A stretch of 33,573 bases of DNA from Paraburkholderia elongata (GTDB lineage Bacteria; Pseudomonadota; Gammaproteobacteria; Burkholderiales; Burkholderiaceae). The position numbers and the translations under genes were made by a program. The stretch lies in contig NZ_WOEZ01000034.1 of assembly GCF_013177735.1 (NCBI RefSeq), positions 1-33,573 on the forward strand, in the 5' to 3' direction. The notes under the pieces are model-generated. The model was not told the DNA's origin and searched no databases. It was given only the letters and a program-made list of their open reading frames with translations. Of the stretch, positions 23,999 through 33,001 are shown one piece after another. Each line of letters starts with the position of its first letter. The stretch's first letter is position 1.

Positions 23999-26008
23999 AT
24001 GGAACACCTGCTGGTCATCCATTATGTGCTGCTTGTGATTGCGGGCTGGCTGGTCGTTGGAGTCCTGGGACTCGCCAACCTGCGCCGCACACGGGTGGTG
24101 GCGCATGGCCTGTTTCCGGTCGGCGCGGTGTTCGGCCTGTTTCTGTGCGGACTGGGCCTGACTGGCGTTTTCGCAGGTCCCCAGCAAGCCGTCCTGCCGC
24201 TCGGATTGCCGGACCTGCCATTCCATCTGCGGCTCGACGGCCTGTCAGCGTATTTCCTCTGCGTACTGGGTCTGGTAAGCACGGGCGTGAGCGCGTTTTC
24301 CGCCGGCTATTTCCGCAAGGGTGAGGGCACTCCGCCCGGTCTGTTGTGTTTTGAATATCACGTGTGTCTCGCGAGCATGGCCGTCCTGTTGCTGGCAGAC
24401 GATGCGTATTGCTTCATGGTGGCATGGGAGACGATGACGCTGTCGGCCACCTTCCTGGTGATGACCAATCACCGCATTGCAGAGATCCGCCGGGCCGCGT
24501 GGCTCTACTTCCTGATCTCCCATGTCGGCGCGCTGGCGCTCCTGCTGTGCTTCGGCCTGCTGCAGGCCAATACCGGCGACTATACGTTCGCCAACATGCG
24601 TCAGCAGCATCTGGACGTGTTCTGGGCGTCCATCGCGTTCCTGCTGGCGCTGTTCGGTTTCGGCACAAAAGCAGGCATTTTCCCGCTGCATGTCTGGTTG
24701 CCTGAGGCTCATCCGGCCGCGCCGTCGCCGGTATCGGCGCTCATGAGCGGGTTCGTCCTGAAGGCCGGCCTCTACGGCGTGCTACGCACGGTGTTCGACC
24801 TGCTGCACGTGCAGATTGCGTGGTGGGGCGTGCTCATGCTGATACTCGGACTCTTCACCGCCCTGTTCGGCGTCGTGTTCAGCGCCATCCAGACGGACAT
24901 GAAGCGGCTGCTTGCGTACTCGTCGATCGACAACATCGGCCTGATGTTCGTGAGCATGGGGCTGGGGGTCCTGTTTCGCGCCTACGGGATGAACGCGCTG
25001 GCCGCCTTGTCGTTGACGGCCCTGCTCTACCAGATCGCCAGCCACGCGACGTTCAAGAGCCTGCTGTTTCTTGGGACGGGCTCCGTGTTGCACGCGACGG
25101 GCGAGCGCAATCTCGGGCGGCTGGGCGGCCTGATCCGTTTCATGCCGTGGACTGCGTGGGCGGCCCTGGTCGGCGCATTCGCCAGCGCCGGCCTGCCGCC
25201 ATTGAGCGGCTTCGTCTCCGAATGGCTGTTACTGCAGAGCTTTCTGTTCACGCCGGGCTTGCCGGATCCGTTCCTGAACATGGTGGTGCCGCTCGTCGCC
25301 GCGCTGATCGCTCTCGTGGCTGCGCTCGCGGGCTACACGATGGTCAAGTTCTTCGGCATCATCTTTCTCGGCCAGCCCCGCGAGGCGAAGCTGCGCGAGG
25401 CACGCGATGCGAGCCCGTGGGAGCGGGTTGGCTTCGCGTGGCTGGCAGCGCTATGCGTGCTGCTCGGGCTATTGCCGGTACAGTTCGTGATCGTTCTGGA
25501 TCGCGTCACGCAATTGCTGGTGGGCGCCGGCATCGGCCAGGCCGTCGCGAGAAATGGCTGGCTGCTGCTCGCCCCTACCAGCGTAGACCGGGCCAGCTAC
25601 ATGCCGGCGGTTTTCCTGCTGTTCTTCTTTGCCTGTTGTGGGCTCGCGTGGCTACTGGTACGCCGTCTCTATCATGGGCGCCTGCGGCGGGCGGCCCCCT
25701 GGGCCTGCGGCTTTCCGTTCGTGAACGCGCGCATGCAGGACACGGCAGAAGGGTTCGGGCAGCCGATCCGCGAAATCTTCGCGCCTCTGTTCAGGATCGA
25801 ACGGCGGCTGCCCTCCCCGTTCGACGAACACCCCGCGTACAGCGTCACCGTGACGGATCGCGCGTGGACCCTGATTTATGAGCCAATCGAGCGGTTGGTC
25901 AAGCGCGTCGCCGCACTGGCCGGGTTGCTCCAGACAGGTCGCATCGCCGTCTATCTGATGCACAGCTTTCTTGTGCTGATCGTGCTGCTGATGCTGGTGA
26001 GGCGATGA
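23999..26008 (+). CDS. hyfB: HyfB-like antiporter-type membrane subunit
   Basis: 669 residues from ATG 23999; the open frame begins at 23936, but GGAG and the membrane start M-E-H-L-L-V-I-H-Y point to 23999. NuoL/MrpA-type proton-pumping subunit with about 14-16 transmembrane helices. Key marks: M-V-A-W-E-T-M-T (Glu in helix 5) near 142, G-T-K-A-G-I-F-P-L-H-V-W-L-P near 222 with the pump Lys, S-H-A-T-F-K-S-L-L-F near 346, and G-L-P-P-L-S-G-F-V-S-E-W near 400. Length equals E. coli HyfB (672). It overlaps hyfC by 4 bases (ATGA). Confidence 0.95.
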   Translation: MEHLLVIHYVLLVIAGWLVVGVLGLANLRRTRVVAHGLFPVGAVFGLFLCGLGLTGVFAGPQQAVLPLGLPDLPFHLRLDGLSAYFLCVLGLVSTGVSAFSAGYFRKGEGTPPGLLCFEYHVCLASMAVLLLADDAYCFMVAWETMTLSATFLVMTNHRIAEIRRAAWLYFLISHVGALALLLCFGLLQANTGDYTFANMRQQHLDVFWASIAFLLALFGFGTKAGIFPLHVWLPEAHPAAPSPVSALMSGFVLKAGLYGVLRTVFDLLHVQIAWWGVLMLILGLFTALFGVVFSAIQTDMKRLLAYSSIDNIGLMFVSMGLGVLFRAYGMNALAALSLTALLYQIASHATFKSLLFLGTGSVLHATGERNLGRLGGLIRFMPWTAWAALVGAFASAGLPPLSGFVSEWLLLQSFLFTPGLPDPFLNMVVPLVAALIALVAALAGYTMVKFFGIIFLGQPREAKLREARDASPWERVGFAWLAALCVLLGLLPVQFVIVLDRVTQLLVGAGIGQAVARNGWLLLAPTSVDRASYMPAVFLLFFFACCGLAWLLVRRLYHGRLRRAAPWACGFPFVNARMQDTAEGFGQPIREIFAPLFRIERRLPSPFDEHPAYSVTVTDRAWTLIYEPIERLVKRVAALAGLLQTGRIAVYLMHSFLVLIVLLMLVRR

Positions 26009-26955
26009 TCACGCTCTCCGGATTACTCTCCCAGGGCCTGGAGATCCTGCTCGCACTGGCGGCTGCGCCCTTGCTGACGGGGTGGGTCAACATGTGCCGC
26101 GCCCGGCTGCAGAACCGCCGCGCGCCGAGCATCTGGCAGCCTTACCGGATGCTTCACAAGCTGTTCAACAAGGAGTCGGTCGTCGCCGACCACGCCAGCC
26201 CCATATTTCGCGGCGCGCCGTATGTTGTCTGGGCCTGCATGACGCTCGCTTGCGCGATCGTGCCCACGCTTTCAACCGACCTGCCCCTGTCGCCCGCCGC
26301 GGACGCAATCGCCCTGGTGGGTCTCTTCGCGCTGGCCCGCGTCATGATCTCGCTGGCCGCGATGGACGTCGGCACCGCGTTCGGCACGCTCGGCGCGCGT
26401 CGCGAGATGCTGGTGGGCTTCCTCGCGGAGCCTGCCTTGCTGATGGTCCTGTTTTCGGCGTCGCTGATCACGCAGTCGACCTTGTTGACCAGTATCGTCG
26501 CCACGCTCAGCCATCGCGAGCTGGCGATCTATCCGAGCCTCGCATTCGCGGGGATCGCATTCACGATGGTGTCGCTCGCCGAAAACGCGCGCCTGCCGGT
26601 CGACAACCCGACCACCCACCTCGAACTCACGATGATCCACGAGGCGCTGATCCTCGAGTATTCCGGCCGGCATCTCGCGCTGATGGAATGGGCCGCGAGC
26701 CTCAAGCTCTTCGCGTACTCCTGCATCGGCCTCGCGTTGTTCATTCCGTGGGGCATCGCCGAGGCCGGCAATCCGATGGCGCTGCTGCTCGCGATACCGG
26801 CACTCTTCGTCAAGTTGCTGGTGGGCGGCGCGGCGCTCGCGGTCGTCGAGACGACCAACGCGAAGATGCGCATTTTCCGTGTGCCCGAGTTTCTCGCGAC
26901 AGCCTTCCTGCTGGCCGTCATCGGCATGCTCGTTCACTTCCTGCTGGGGGCTTGA
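26005..26955 (+). CDS. hyfC: HyfC-like (NuoH/HycD family) membrane subunit
   Basis: 316 residues, ATG 26005 inside the end of hyfB. This is the membrane anchor that joins the peripheral arm to the antiporter-like arm. Hydrophobic throughout, about eight helices. Family blocks: W-Q-P-Y-R-M-L-H-K-L-F near 44, E-N-A-R-L-P-V-D-N-P-T-T-H-L-E-L-T-M near 192, and H-E-A-L-I-L-E-Y-S-G near 212, which carry the charged residues of the family. The following hyfE starts at the next base, so expression is coupled. Confidence 0.95.
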   Translation: MITLSGLLSQGLEILLALAAAPLLTGWVNMCRARLQNRRAPSIWQPYRMLHKLFNKESVVADHASPIFRGAPYVVWACMTLACAIVPTLSTDLPLSPAADAIALVGLFALARVMISLAAMDVGTAFGTLGARREMLVGFLAEPALLMVLFSASLITQSTLLTSIVATLSHRELAIYPSLAFAGIAFTMVSLAENARLPVDNPTTHLELTMIHEALILEYSGRHLALMEWAASLKLFAYSCIGLALFIPWGIAEAGNPMALLLAIPALFVKLLVGGAALAVVETTNAKMRIFRVPEFLATAFLLAVIGMLVHFLLGA

Positions 26956-27615
26956 ATGCACGGGTTCGCCACGCAGATCATCAACTTCCTGGCCGCCATC
27001 CTGCTGCTGCTGTCGTTTGCGATGCTCAGCCAGCGCCGGATCCTGTCGTTGATTCACCTCTATACGTTGCAGGGCCTGACACTCGTGTCAGCCAATGTGA
27101 TCCTCGGATACGTCACCGCCGACGTGCACCTCTATATCTCCGCCGCACTCACGCTGGTGCTCAAGGTCGGCCTGATTCCGTGGATACTTTACAGGCTGGT
27201 CCAGCGGCTCAACGTGAAAACGGACGTCGAACCTCTCCTCAATATTCCTGCCACGTTGCTGATAGGCATCGTGCTTGTGATCATCGCGTTCAACGTGGCG
27301 TCGCCGATCAGCCAGCTCGCCTCGTCAGTCGCGCGCGGCACGCTCGGCATCGCACTCGCCTGCGTGCTGCTGTCGTTCATGATGATGATTACGCGCGCGA
27401 AGGCGATCCCTCAGGTAGTCGGCTTCCTGTCGATGGAAAACGGCCTGTTTTTTGCCGCTGCCGCGGCGACGAACGGCATGCCGATGATCGTCGAACTCGG
27501 TATCGGACTCGATGTGCTGGTGGGCATCCTGATCCTCGGCGTGTTCATGTTCCAGATCCGCGAGCAGTTCGACAGTCTGGACATTCATCACCTGGAAAAA
27601 CTCAAGGATGACTGA
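26956..27615 (+). CDS. hyfE: HyfE-like membrane subunit
   Basis: 219 residues, ATG 26956 directly after the hyfC stop. Seven or so transmembrane segments, the size of E. coli HyfE (216). It resembles a NuoK-like core with extra helices; Q-G-L-T-L-V-S-A-N near 40, L-K-V-G-L-I-P-W near 73 and a late M-E-N-G-L-F-F near 161 are the clearest family blocks. The tail D-I-H-H-L-E-K-L-K-D-D is hydrophilic. It overlaps the next gene by 8 bases. Confidence 0.9.
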   Translation: MHGFATQIINFLAAILLLLSFAMLSQRRILSLIHLYTLQGLTLVSANVILGYVTADVHLYISAALTLVLKVGLIPWILYRLVQRLNVKTDVEPLLNIPATLLIGIVLVIIAFNVASPISQLASSVARGTLGIALACVLLSFMMMITRAKAIPQVVGFLSMENGLFFAAAAATNGMPMIVELGIGLDVLVGILILGVFMFQIREQFDSLDIHHLEKLKDD

Positions 27616-29068
27616 AGCCTGGGTACTGCTGCTGGTTTTCGCGATCCCGCTCTTCGCAGGCGCGTGCCTCGCGCTCGTGGGGCAGCACCACGTCGCGGCG
27701 GAACTCAACGTCGGCTTCAGTTTCCTGACCTTTGTCGCCGCCACGCTGCTCGCCGTGCAGACCGTGGCGCACGGGCCTGCATTCGCGCTTGGCAAACTCT
27801 TCTTCGTCGATCCGCTCAATGTGTTCCTGGTCGCGCTCACGGCCTTCGTCGGCTGGACCACGTCGATCTTTTCACGGCCGTACATGCGCATCGAGCGGGA
27901 CCGCGGCAAGATGACCGGCCCGCGCATGCGCCTCTACCACAGCATGTACCAGCTGTTTATCTTCGCGATGCTGCTCGCGCTGCTCACCAACAACATGGGC
28001 ATCCTCTGGGTCGCCATGGAAGCCGCCACGCTCGCCACGGTACTGCTGGTCAGCGTCTATCGCACGGCGGCAAGTCTCGAAGCCGCATGGAAGTACTTCA
28101 TCCTGTGCGGCGTCGGCATCGCACAGGCGCTGTTCGGCACGATCCTGCTCTATCTTGCAGCAAGCCGGCAGCTCGGCGGCGGCGACGCGCTGCTCTGGAC
28201 CAGTCTGAACGCAGTCAAAGGGAGTCTCGACCCGACCATCATCTCGCTCGCGTTCGTGTTTCTGCTGATCGGCTATGGCACGAAGGTCGGCCTCGTGCCC
28301 ATGCACAACTGGCTGCCCGATGCCCATGCCGAGGGCCCTACCCCGATTTCGGCCGTACTGTCCGGCCTGCTGCTCAATGTCGCGCTCTACGCGGTGCTGC
28401 GCTGCAAGGTCCTCGCCGATGGCGCACTCCAGAACGGCCTGCCGGGACACCTGCTGGTCGGCTTCGGGCTGGTCTCGGTGCTGATCGCGACCTTTTCGCT
28501 GTTCCGGCAGAAAGACGTCAAGCGGCTCTTCTCGTATTCGTCGATCGAACACATGGGGTTGATGACGTTCGCGTTCGGGCTCGGCGGCCCCATTGCGACC
28601 TTTGCGGGACTGCTGCACATGACGGTGCATTCGCTCGTGAAGTCCGCGATCTTCTTTACCGTCGGGCACGCGGCGCAAAAGGCCGGCACCCAGGCGATCG
28701 ACGACATCCGCGGCTTGTTACGCGTGAGCCCAACCGTTGGGTGGGGCATGATGCTCGGCGCGCTCGCGATTCTGGGCATGCCGCCATTCGGTGTCTTCGC
28801 GAGCGAATTCCTGATCCTGACGACCGCGATGAGCAAACTCCCGTGGGCCACGCCCTTCCTGTTGCTCGCGCTTGCCGTGGCGTTCGCGGCCATCTTCGTG
28901 CGCGTGCAGGGCATGGTGTTCGGCGACACGACGGCCAAAGTTCTCGAACACCCACCGGCGTTGCTGCCCGTGTTCGTCCATCTCGGCATCGGCTTGATGC
29001 TCGGGCTTTACATTCCGCCCTATCTTGCGACGTGGTATCGGCAGGCGGCGGCCATGATCGCGGGGTGA
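27608..29068 (+). CDS. hyfF: HyfF-like (NuoN/MrpD type) antiporter subunit
   Basis: 486 residues, ATG 27608 within hyfE. It is the second antiporter-like pump subunit, about 14 helices. Blocks: L-W-V-A-M-E-A-A-T-L near 134 (Glu of helix 5), Y-G-T-K-V-G-L-V-P-M-H-N-W-L-P near 221 (Lys of helix 7), H-S-L-V-K-S-A-I-F-F near 341, and G-M-P-P-F-G-V-F-A-S-E near 392. E. coli Hyf has three antiporter-like subunits, HyfB, HyfD and HyfF; here HyfD is missing. So this complex has two pump modules, as in many Ehr complexes. Confidence 0.95.
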   Translation: MTEAWVLLLVFAIPLFAGACLALVGQHHVAAELNVGFSFLTFVAATLLAVQTVAHGPAFALGKLFFVDPLNVFLVALTAFVGWTTSIFSRPYMRIERDRGKMTGPRMRLYHSMYQLFIFAMLLALLTNNMGILWVAMEAATLATVLLVSVYRTAASLEAAWKYFILCGVGIAQALFGTILLYLAASRQLGGGDALLWTSLNAVKGSLDPTIISLAFVFLLIGYGTKVGLVPMHNWLPDAHAEGPTPISAVLSGLLLNVALYAVLRCKVLADGALQNGLPGHLLVGFGLVSVLIATFSLFRQKDVKRLFSYSSIEHMGLMTFAFGLGGPIATFAGLLHMTVHSLVKSAIFFTVGHAAQKAGTQAIDDIRGLLRVSPTVGWGMMLGALAILGMPPFGVFASEFLILTTAMSKLPWATPFLLLALAVAFAAIFVRVQGMVFGDTTAKVLEHPPALLPVFVHLGIGLMLGLYIPPYLATWYRQAAAMIAG

Positions 29069-29071
29069 CAC

Positions 29072-30634
29072 ATGCGCATCGAGGCATTCGGGTTTCCCAA
29101 CCTGGTTCGCCTGTCCGTGTTCGCGGGCAGGTCTTCGGCTTTTCTCGCACGGGTCGATCATGACTCGTGGACCCGCACCACCGGCACGGTGCGCGAGGCG
29201 GGTGGCCGTCTGATCTCCCTGTGGGGTGCCGAAGAGACGGCAGGCGCCTTCGTGATCTCCGCCGCGTATGCACTGGAAGACGGCATCTTGTGGCTTCAGT
29301 CACCGGTAGGCGACGGGCATGGGGACAGCGACGGATACCCGGATATATCGACGGTCTTTCCGTGCGCGACACGCATGCAACGGGCCGTCTACGAGCTGGT
29401 CGGGCTGCGTGCGATCGGCGCCGAAGATACACGGCCGTGGCTGAATCATGGCAACTGGCCTGCCGATTACTTTCCGTTGCAGAAATTGTCCTCCGGGACC
29501 GAGCGGTTTCAATCCCAGGAAGCGGACTATCCGTTCGTCCACGTCGATGGTGACGGTGTCCACGAGATTGCCGTCGGTCCGATCCACGCAGGCGTGATCG
29601 AGCCCGGACACTTCCGCTTCTCGGTCGTCGGCGAAAAGGTGTTGCGCCTTGAGGAGCGGCTGGGCTATGCGCACCGGGGCATCGAAAAGCTGTTTCAGCA
29701 AACGCCTCTGTTGCTCGGGCATCGTCTGGCGGGACGCATCGCCGGGGATTCCACGGTCGCGTTCTCGTGGGCGTATTGCATGGCGGTCGAACGGGCACTC
29801 GATGTCCAGATTCCGCCACGCGCGCAGTGGCTGCGTGCGCTGTTGCTCGAGCGTGAGCGCATTGCCAACCACCTCGGCGATCTGGGTGCGCTCGGCAACG
29901 ATGCCGGGTTCGCGTACGGGCTGGCCACGTTTTCCCGCCTGAAGGAAGACTGGCTGCGCCTGAACGACCGGGTCTTCGGACACCGCTATCTGATGGATCA
30001 GATCGTTCCTGGGGGCGTGGCAACGGAGATCGATCCGCGTTTCATCACTGCAATAGAGACGCAGTGCGAGCAGATCGATGCGCAGGTCCGCGTGATGCAA
30101 CGTATCTACGACGATCAATCGGGACTGCAGGATCGCTTCGCGGGCTCAGGGATACTGTCCGCCAGCGTGGCAGAGCACTTCGATGTATGCGGGCTGGTCG
30201 CGCGTGCCAGCGGGAGGAAAATCGACGTGCGGGTCGATCATCCTTACGCGCCCTACCATGAGGTTCAGGTGCAGATGGTCAGCGACGACCGGGGTGATGT
30301 GGCGGCCCGCGTCGCGGTCCGTTTCGGCGAGGTCTACGAGTCCATCCGGCTGATCCGCGCCCTGCTCACGGATCTGCCGGACGGAGCGATTGCCTCCGGG
30401 ATTGAACACGGCAGCGCGCCGTCCTACGGCGTGGGCTGGATTGAGGGCTGGCGGGGCGATGTGTTGGTCGCCATCGAGACTGGAGCCGACGGCACCATTG
30501 CGCGCTGCCACTGCCATGACCCGTCGTGGCAGAACTGGCCAGCTCTGGAGCACGCGATCATCGGCAATATCGTTCCCGATTTCCCGCTAATCAACAAGTC
30601 GTTCAATCTGAACTACGCGGGACACGACCTGTAA
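29072..30634 (+). CDS. hyfG: HyfG/NuoCD-like large subunit without Ni-binding cysteines
   Basis: 520 residues, ATG 29072. The NuoC-like part (about 1-165, W-L-N-H-G-N-W-P-A-D-Y-F-P at its end) is fused to the NuoD/hydrogenase large-subunit part (about 175-520), as in HycE/HyfG. In NiFe hydrogenases the first metal motif is R-x-C-G-I-C-G near this point; here it reads G-R-I-A-G-D-S-T-V-A near 220. The protein ends I-N-K-S-F-N-L-N-Y-A-G-H-D-L, with no D-P-C-x-x-C. All four Ni ligands are thus gone, while the fold is kept (R-A-L-L-L-E-R-E-R-I-A-N-H-L near 250). No C-terminal extension for HycI-type cleavage. This marks an Ehr complex. The quinone-reducing Tyr/His pair of complex I cannot be assigned by eye. 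Confidence 0.9.
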   Translation: MRIEAFGFPNLVRLSVFAGRSSAFLARVDHDSWTRTTGTVREAGGRLISLWGAEETAGAFVISAAYALEDGILWLQSPVGDGHGDSDGYPDISTVFPCATRMQRAVYELVGLRAIGAEDTRPWLNHGNWPADYFPLQKLSSGTERFQSQEADYPFVHVDGDGVHEIAVGPIHAGVIEPGHFRFSVVGEKVLRLEERLGYAHRGIEKLFQQTPLLLGHRLAGRIAGDSTVAFSWAYCMAVERALDVQIPPRAQWLRALLLERERIANHLGDLGALGNDAGFAYGLATFSRLKEDWLRLNDRVFGHRYLMDQIVPGGVATEIDPRFITAIETQCEQIDAQVRVMQRIYDDQSGLQDRFAGSGILSASVAEHFDVCGLVARASGRKIDVRVDHPYAPYHEVQVQMVSDDRGDVAARVAVRFGEVYESIRLIRALLTDLPDGAIASGIEHGSAPSYGVGWIEGWRGDVLVAIETGADGTIARCHCHDPSWQNWPALEHAIIGNIVPDFPLINKSFNLNYAGHDL

Positions 30635-31161
30635 TGTGGCAACTTCTCAAACAGATCGCGACAACTGCCACGCCGACTCTGCGCGTGCCCGAGGGCGATG
30701 ACGCATGGCGGGCCGAAGGCCACCGGATCCAGCAGGAAATACTCGACGTGCTTGGCCGGGCGCTCTGCATTCGCGAGGTCGATGCGGGCTCCTGCAACGG
30801 CTGCGAACTGGAAATCCATGCGCTCAACAATCCGTACTACAACATCGAGGGTCTGGGTATCCGCTTCGTCGCGAGTCCCCGCCATGCCGACATGCTGCTA
30901 GTCACCGGCCCGCTGACACTGAACATGAAGGAAGCGGTGCGGCGGGCCTACGAAGCGACGCCCCACCCGAAGCTGGTCGTCGCAGTGGGCGAGTGCGCCT
31001 GCACCGGTGGCATGTTCAAAGAAAGCTACGCCGTGTGTGGGCCGCTCTCGAAGCTTCTTCCTGTCGACGTCACGATCCCGGGCTGCCCGCCGCCCCCCAT
31101 CGATATCCTGAGAGGCATTCTCGCCGCGCTTCGTACGAAACACGCAACCTCCCCGCCATGA
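30634..31161 (+). CDS. hyfI: HyfI/NuoB-like small subunit with intact 4Fe-4S ligands
   Basis: 175 residues, ATG 30634 overlapping the hyfG TAA by one base. The four ligands of the N2-type cluster are present: C54 and C57 in G-S-C-N-G-C-E-L-E, C121 in G-E-C-A-C-T-G-G, and C151 in P-G-C-P-P-P-P. The C-x-x-C spacing is the hydrogenase type, not the tandem Cys-Cys of complex I NuoB. So electrons can reach this cluster, next to a large subunit that has no NiFe centre. It is the last gene of the unit: no HyfH (8Fe ferredoxin) or HyfA is encoded, so the electron donor must come from elsewhere. Confidence 0.93.
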   Translation: MWQLLKQIATTATPTLRVPEGDDAWRAEGHRIQQEILDVLGRALCIREVDAGSCNGCELEIHALNNPYYNIEGLGIRFVASPRHADMLLVTGPLTLNMKEAVRRAYEATPHPKLVVAVGECACTGGMFKESYAVCGPLSKLLPVDVTIPGCPPPPIDILRGILAALRTKHATSPP

Positions 31162-31275
31162 TCGCGGTCCGGGACACTCGCCAATCACGGCGTTCATGGG
31201 TAAGGGTTCCGCACGGAGCCCACGTGTGATGACCGTCCCAGTGTGCCACGCTGATATTTTTACGGACGACGCGCG

Positions 31276-31713
31276 ATGAGTGAGCAATTGAGCCGGCTGA
31301 AAGCAATCGGCAGAGCATGGCCACAGGTGCTGACGATAATCGTCTTCATGGTGGCAATCAGCCTGCGCTTTCCACTATGGTTTGTGATGCTCTCGGCCAT
31401 CGTCAACGGCACCGCCCTGACATACCTCACGCGGAACTTCGCGTCCCGGCGGTCCCACACGGGTGGTGACCCGTTCCTCGGCGTCATCGTGATCGGCAGT
31501 GGACTGGCGTCTATCGCCCTGACTCTCAAGTGGTGGGCCGTGGAACAGCAGTTAAAGCTCGCACACGGTGTACTCCTGCATATGGCCGGCCATACAGAGG
31601 CGACTTCAGATCCAGCGCTGGCATGGTCAAGCGTCCTGACCCAGTGGGGCTCCTGCTCGATCTTTCTGGTGATTGTAGCGGTGTGGGCGCTGGGTAGCGG
31701 ACGTGCCGACTGA
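31276..31713 (+). CDS. Small membrane protein of unknown role
   Basis: 145 residues, ATG 31276. Three or four hydrophobic segments: L-T-I-I-V-F-M-V-A-I near 20, L-W-F-V-M-L-S-A-I-V near 34, L-G-V-I-V-I-G-S-G-L-A near 68, and C-S-I-F-L-V-I-V-A-V-W-A-L near 126. Between the third and fourth lies a hydrophilic His-containing loop, H-G-V-L-L-H-M-A-G-H-T-E. Start context is modest. It lies 114 bases after hyfI on the same strand and could be a membrane partner of the Ehr complex. Family not recognised. Confidence 0.65.
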   Translation: MSEQLSRLKAIGRAWPQVLTIIVFMVAISLRFPLWFVMLSAIVNGTALTYLTRNFASRRSHTGGDPFLGVIVIGSGLASIALTLKWWAVEQQLKLAHGVLLHMAGHTEATSDPALAWSSVLTQWGSCSIFLVIVAVWALGSGRAD

Positions 31714-31936
31714 ATACCGAACCCGCTCAGTACGTCAGCCGACGTTTTCCGCGAACGCGCGAAAGCCTGAAGTCTACGGTCACCGTTGCCAGCCTCGCGG
31801 CTGTACCGGCGATGGGAGAAGAGACACGCACCGGGATGACCACGAGCGAAGCGCGGGCGACGATCTACGTCTGGGGCGGAGACGGCTTTGATTCAGTTGA
31901 CCGCGTTCTGGACTCCACAACACGACCCGCACCGGT

Positions 31937-32383
31937 CTATGTCGGCTCACGGACGACGAGAACCGGGATCTGGCAGTGCGTCAGCACTTTCTGGGTCTCA
32001 CTGCCAAGCAACAACGCGCGCATGCCGCCTCGACCGTGGGACGCCATGACGATAAGATCACAGTTTCGTTGCGCTGCCACGCTGATAATCGCCTCGTATG
32101 GGTGAGCGCGGTTCCTGGTGAACGTATCGCACTCGACACCGGCCTGCGTGGCCGCTTTTGTGACGACCATGAGGTAGTCATCCGCATGCTGTCGGGCAGC
32201 CTGAATGAACTGGTCCTCGGTGTCTGCGATCACTTCGGCGCCGTACGCCAGGACATGGAATTCCGGGATGACATGAAGCCCCGTAACCTTGGCGCCACTT
32301 TCGCTCGCGAGCGTCACCGCCGTCTGGATCGCTGCTTCGGAGAGGGCCGACCCGTCAGTCGGCACCAGCAGATGCTTGAACAT
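31937..32383 (-). CDS. Universal stress protein (UspA family)
   Basis: 148 residues, ATG 32383 with GGGAGA at good spacing; the frame extends to 32464 without family sequence. It begins M-F-K-H-L-L-V-P-T-D-G-S, the usual strand 1 and ATP-pocket Asp. The late motif A-S-H-G-R-G-G-M-R-A-L-L-L-G-S-E-T fits the ATP-binding G-2x-G-9x-G(S/T) pattern. Thus an ATP-binding Usp, a class linked to low-oxygen and starvation survival in Burkholderia. It is convergent with the membrane-protein gene. No palindrome copy is near its start. Confidence 0.93.
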   Translation of the reverse strand: MFKHLLVPTDGSALSEAAIQTAVTLASESGAKVTGLHVIPEFHVLAYGAEVIADTEDQFIQAARQHADDYLMVVTKAATQAGVECDTFTRNRAHPYEAIISVAAQRNCDLIVMASHGRGGMRALLLGSETQKVLTHCQIPVLVVREPT

Positions 32384-32551
32384 ACGTTTCTCCCATCGGC
32401 CGGGCCTGTTCGTCTTGACGTCCTGCCCGAAGCCCGCAGCTTGAGCCAGGCACTCCTGAATCAAGGCTATTTCCTTCAGTATAGTAAGATTTACGATGCG
32501 TCGAAGGTTGATTATTTCCGTGACAAAGTGCCGCGCGCCGACCCCACCTCT

Positions 32552-33001
32552 CTAACCGTTGCCCTCCGCTGCGGCAATGGCAGCTCCGTGTGCGATCAGG
32601 CGGCCCAGACGCTCGTTCGCCCGAAGAATTGCCTGAAGACGGGTTTCCCTGAGTTGCCTGTCATACTCGTTGATGACCATAGAAATCAGCCCAATCACTT
32701 TGTCCGGGTAGCTCCAGTCGCCCACGGCTTCTCCACGATCAAAGATCGCGGCCACTTCCTGCTCCGCCTCACGCACGCTGTCGAGAGTGAGTAGTCCGTG
32801 CCCGTCCTCCGTGAGATAACGGGTCATCAGGATAACCATATAAAGCCGCCGCGTAATGGACGCGTCGCCGTGTCTGCCGCGCGCAGCCTCGAGTGCCATC
32901 CGGTGCTGAAGCATGAGTGCATCTACGTCGGCCCGTGGCATGGGAAGGAAGAGTGCTTTGCCCCGAGTGGCCAGAGCATTCCCGAAAATCTTGCGTGCCA
33001 T
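32552..33001 (-). CDS. Unknown helical protein (149 aa)
   Basis: ATG 33001 (M-A-R-K-I-F-G-N-A-L); the open frame starts at 33058, but the extra part is Pro/Thr-rich. Mostly helical and soluble: M-P-R-A-D-V-D-A-L-M-L-Q-H, R-R-L-Y-M-V-I-L-M-T-R-Y-L, then D-K-V-I-G-L-I-S-M-V-I-N-E-Y-D-R-Q-L. No catalytic motif. It lies between a stress protein and IS DNA, on the same strand as usp with 168 bases between. I do not recognise the family. Confidence 0.6.
   Translation of the reverse strand: MARKIFGNALATRGKALFLPMPRADVDALMLQHRMALEAARGRHGDASITRRLYMVILMTRYLTEDGHGLLTLDSVREAEQEVAAIFDRGEAVGDWSYPDKVIGLISMVINEYDRQLRETRLQAILRANERLGRLIAHGAAIAAAEGNG

Noticed and set aside
26082..30023. Long open frames overlapping the hyf genes in other frames (for example 26082-27611, 27664-29163, 28656-30023 minus)
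   Set aside because: Compositions are Arg/Pro-rich with no family features; they follow from codon bias of the hyf genes.
23999..31161. A functional NiFe hydrogenase-4 or formate hydrogenlyase
   Set aside because: The large subunit lacks all four Ni-ligand cysteines, and no maturation, formate dehydrogenase, HyfA or HyfH genes are present.
23999..31161. Respiratory complex I (nuo) operon
   Set aside because: Gene order, HyfE and the C-x-x-C small subunit are of the Hyf type; nuoE, F, G, I, J and K are absent.
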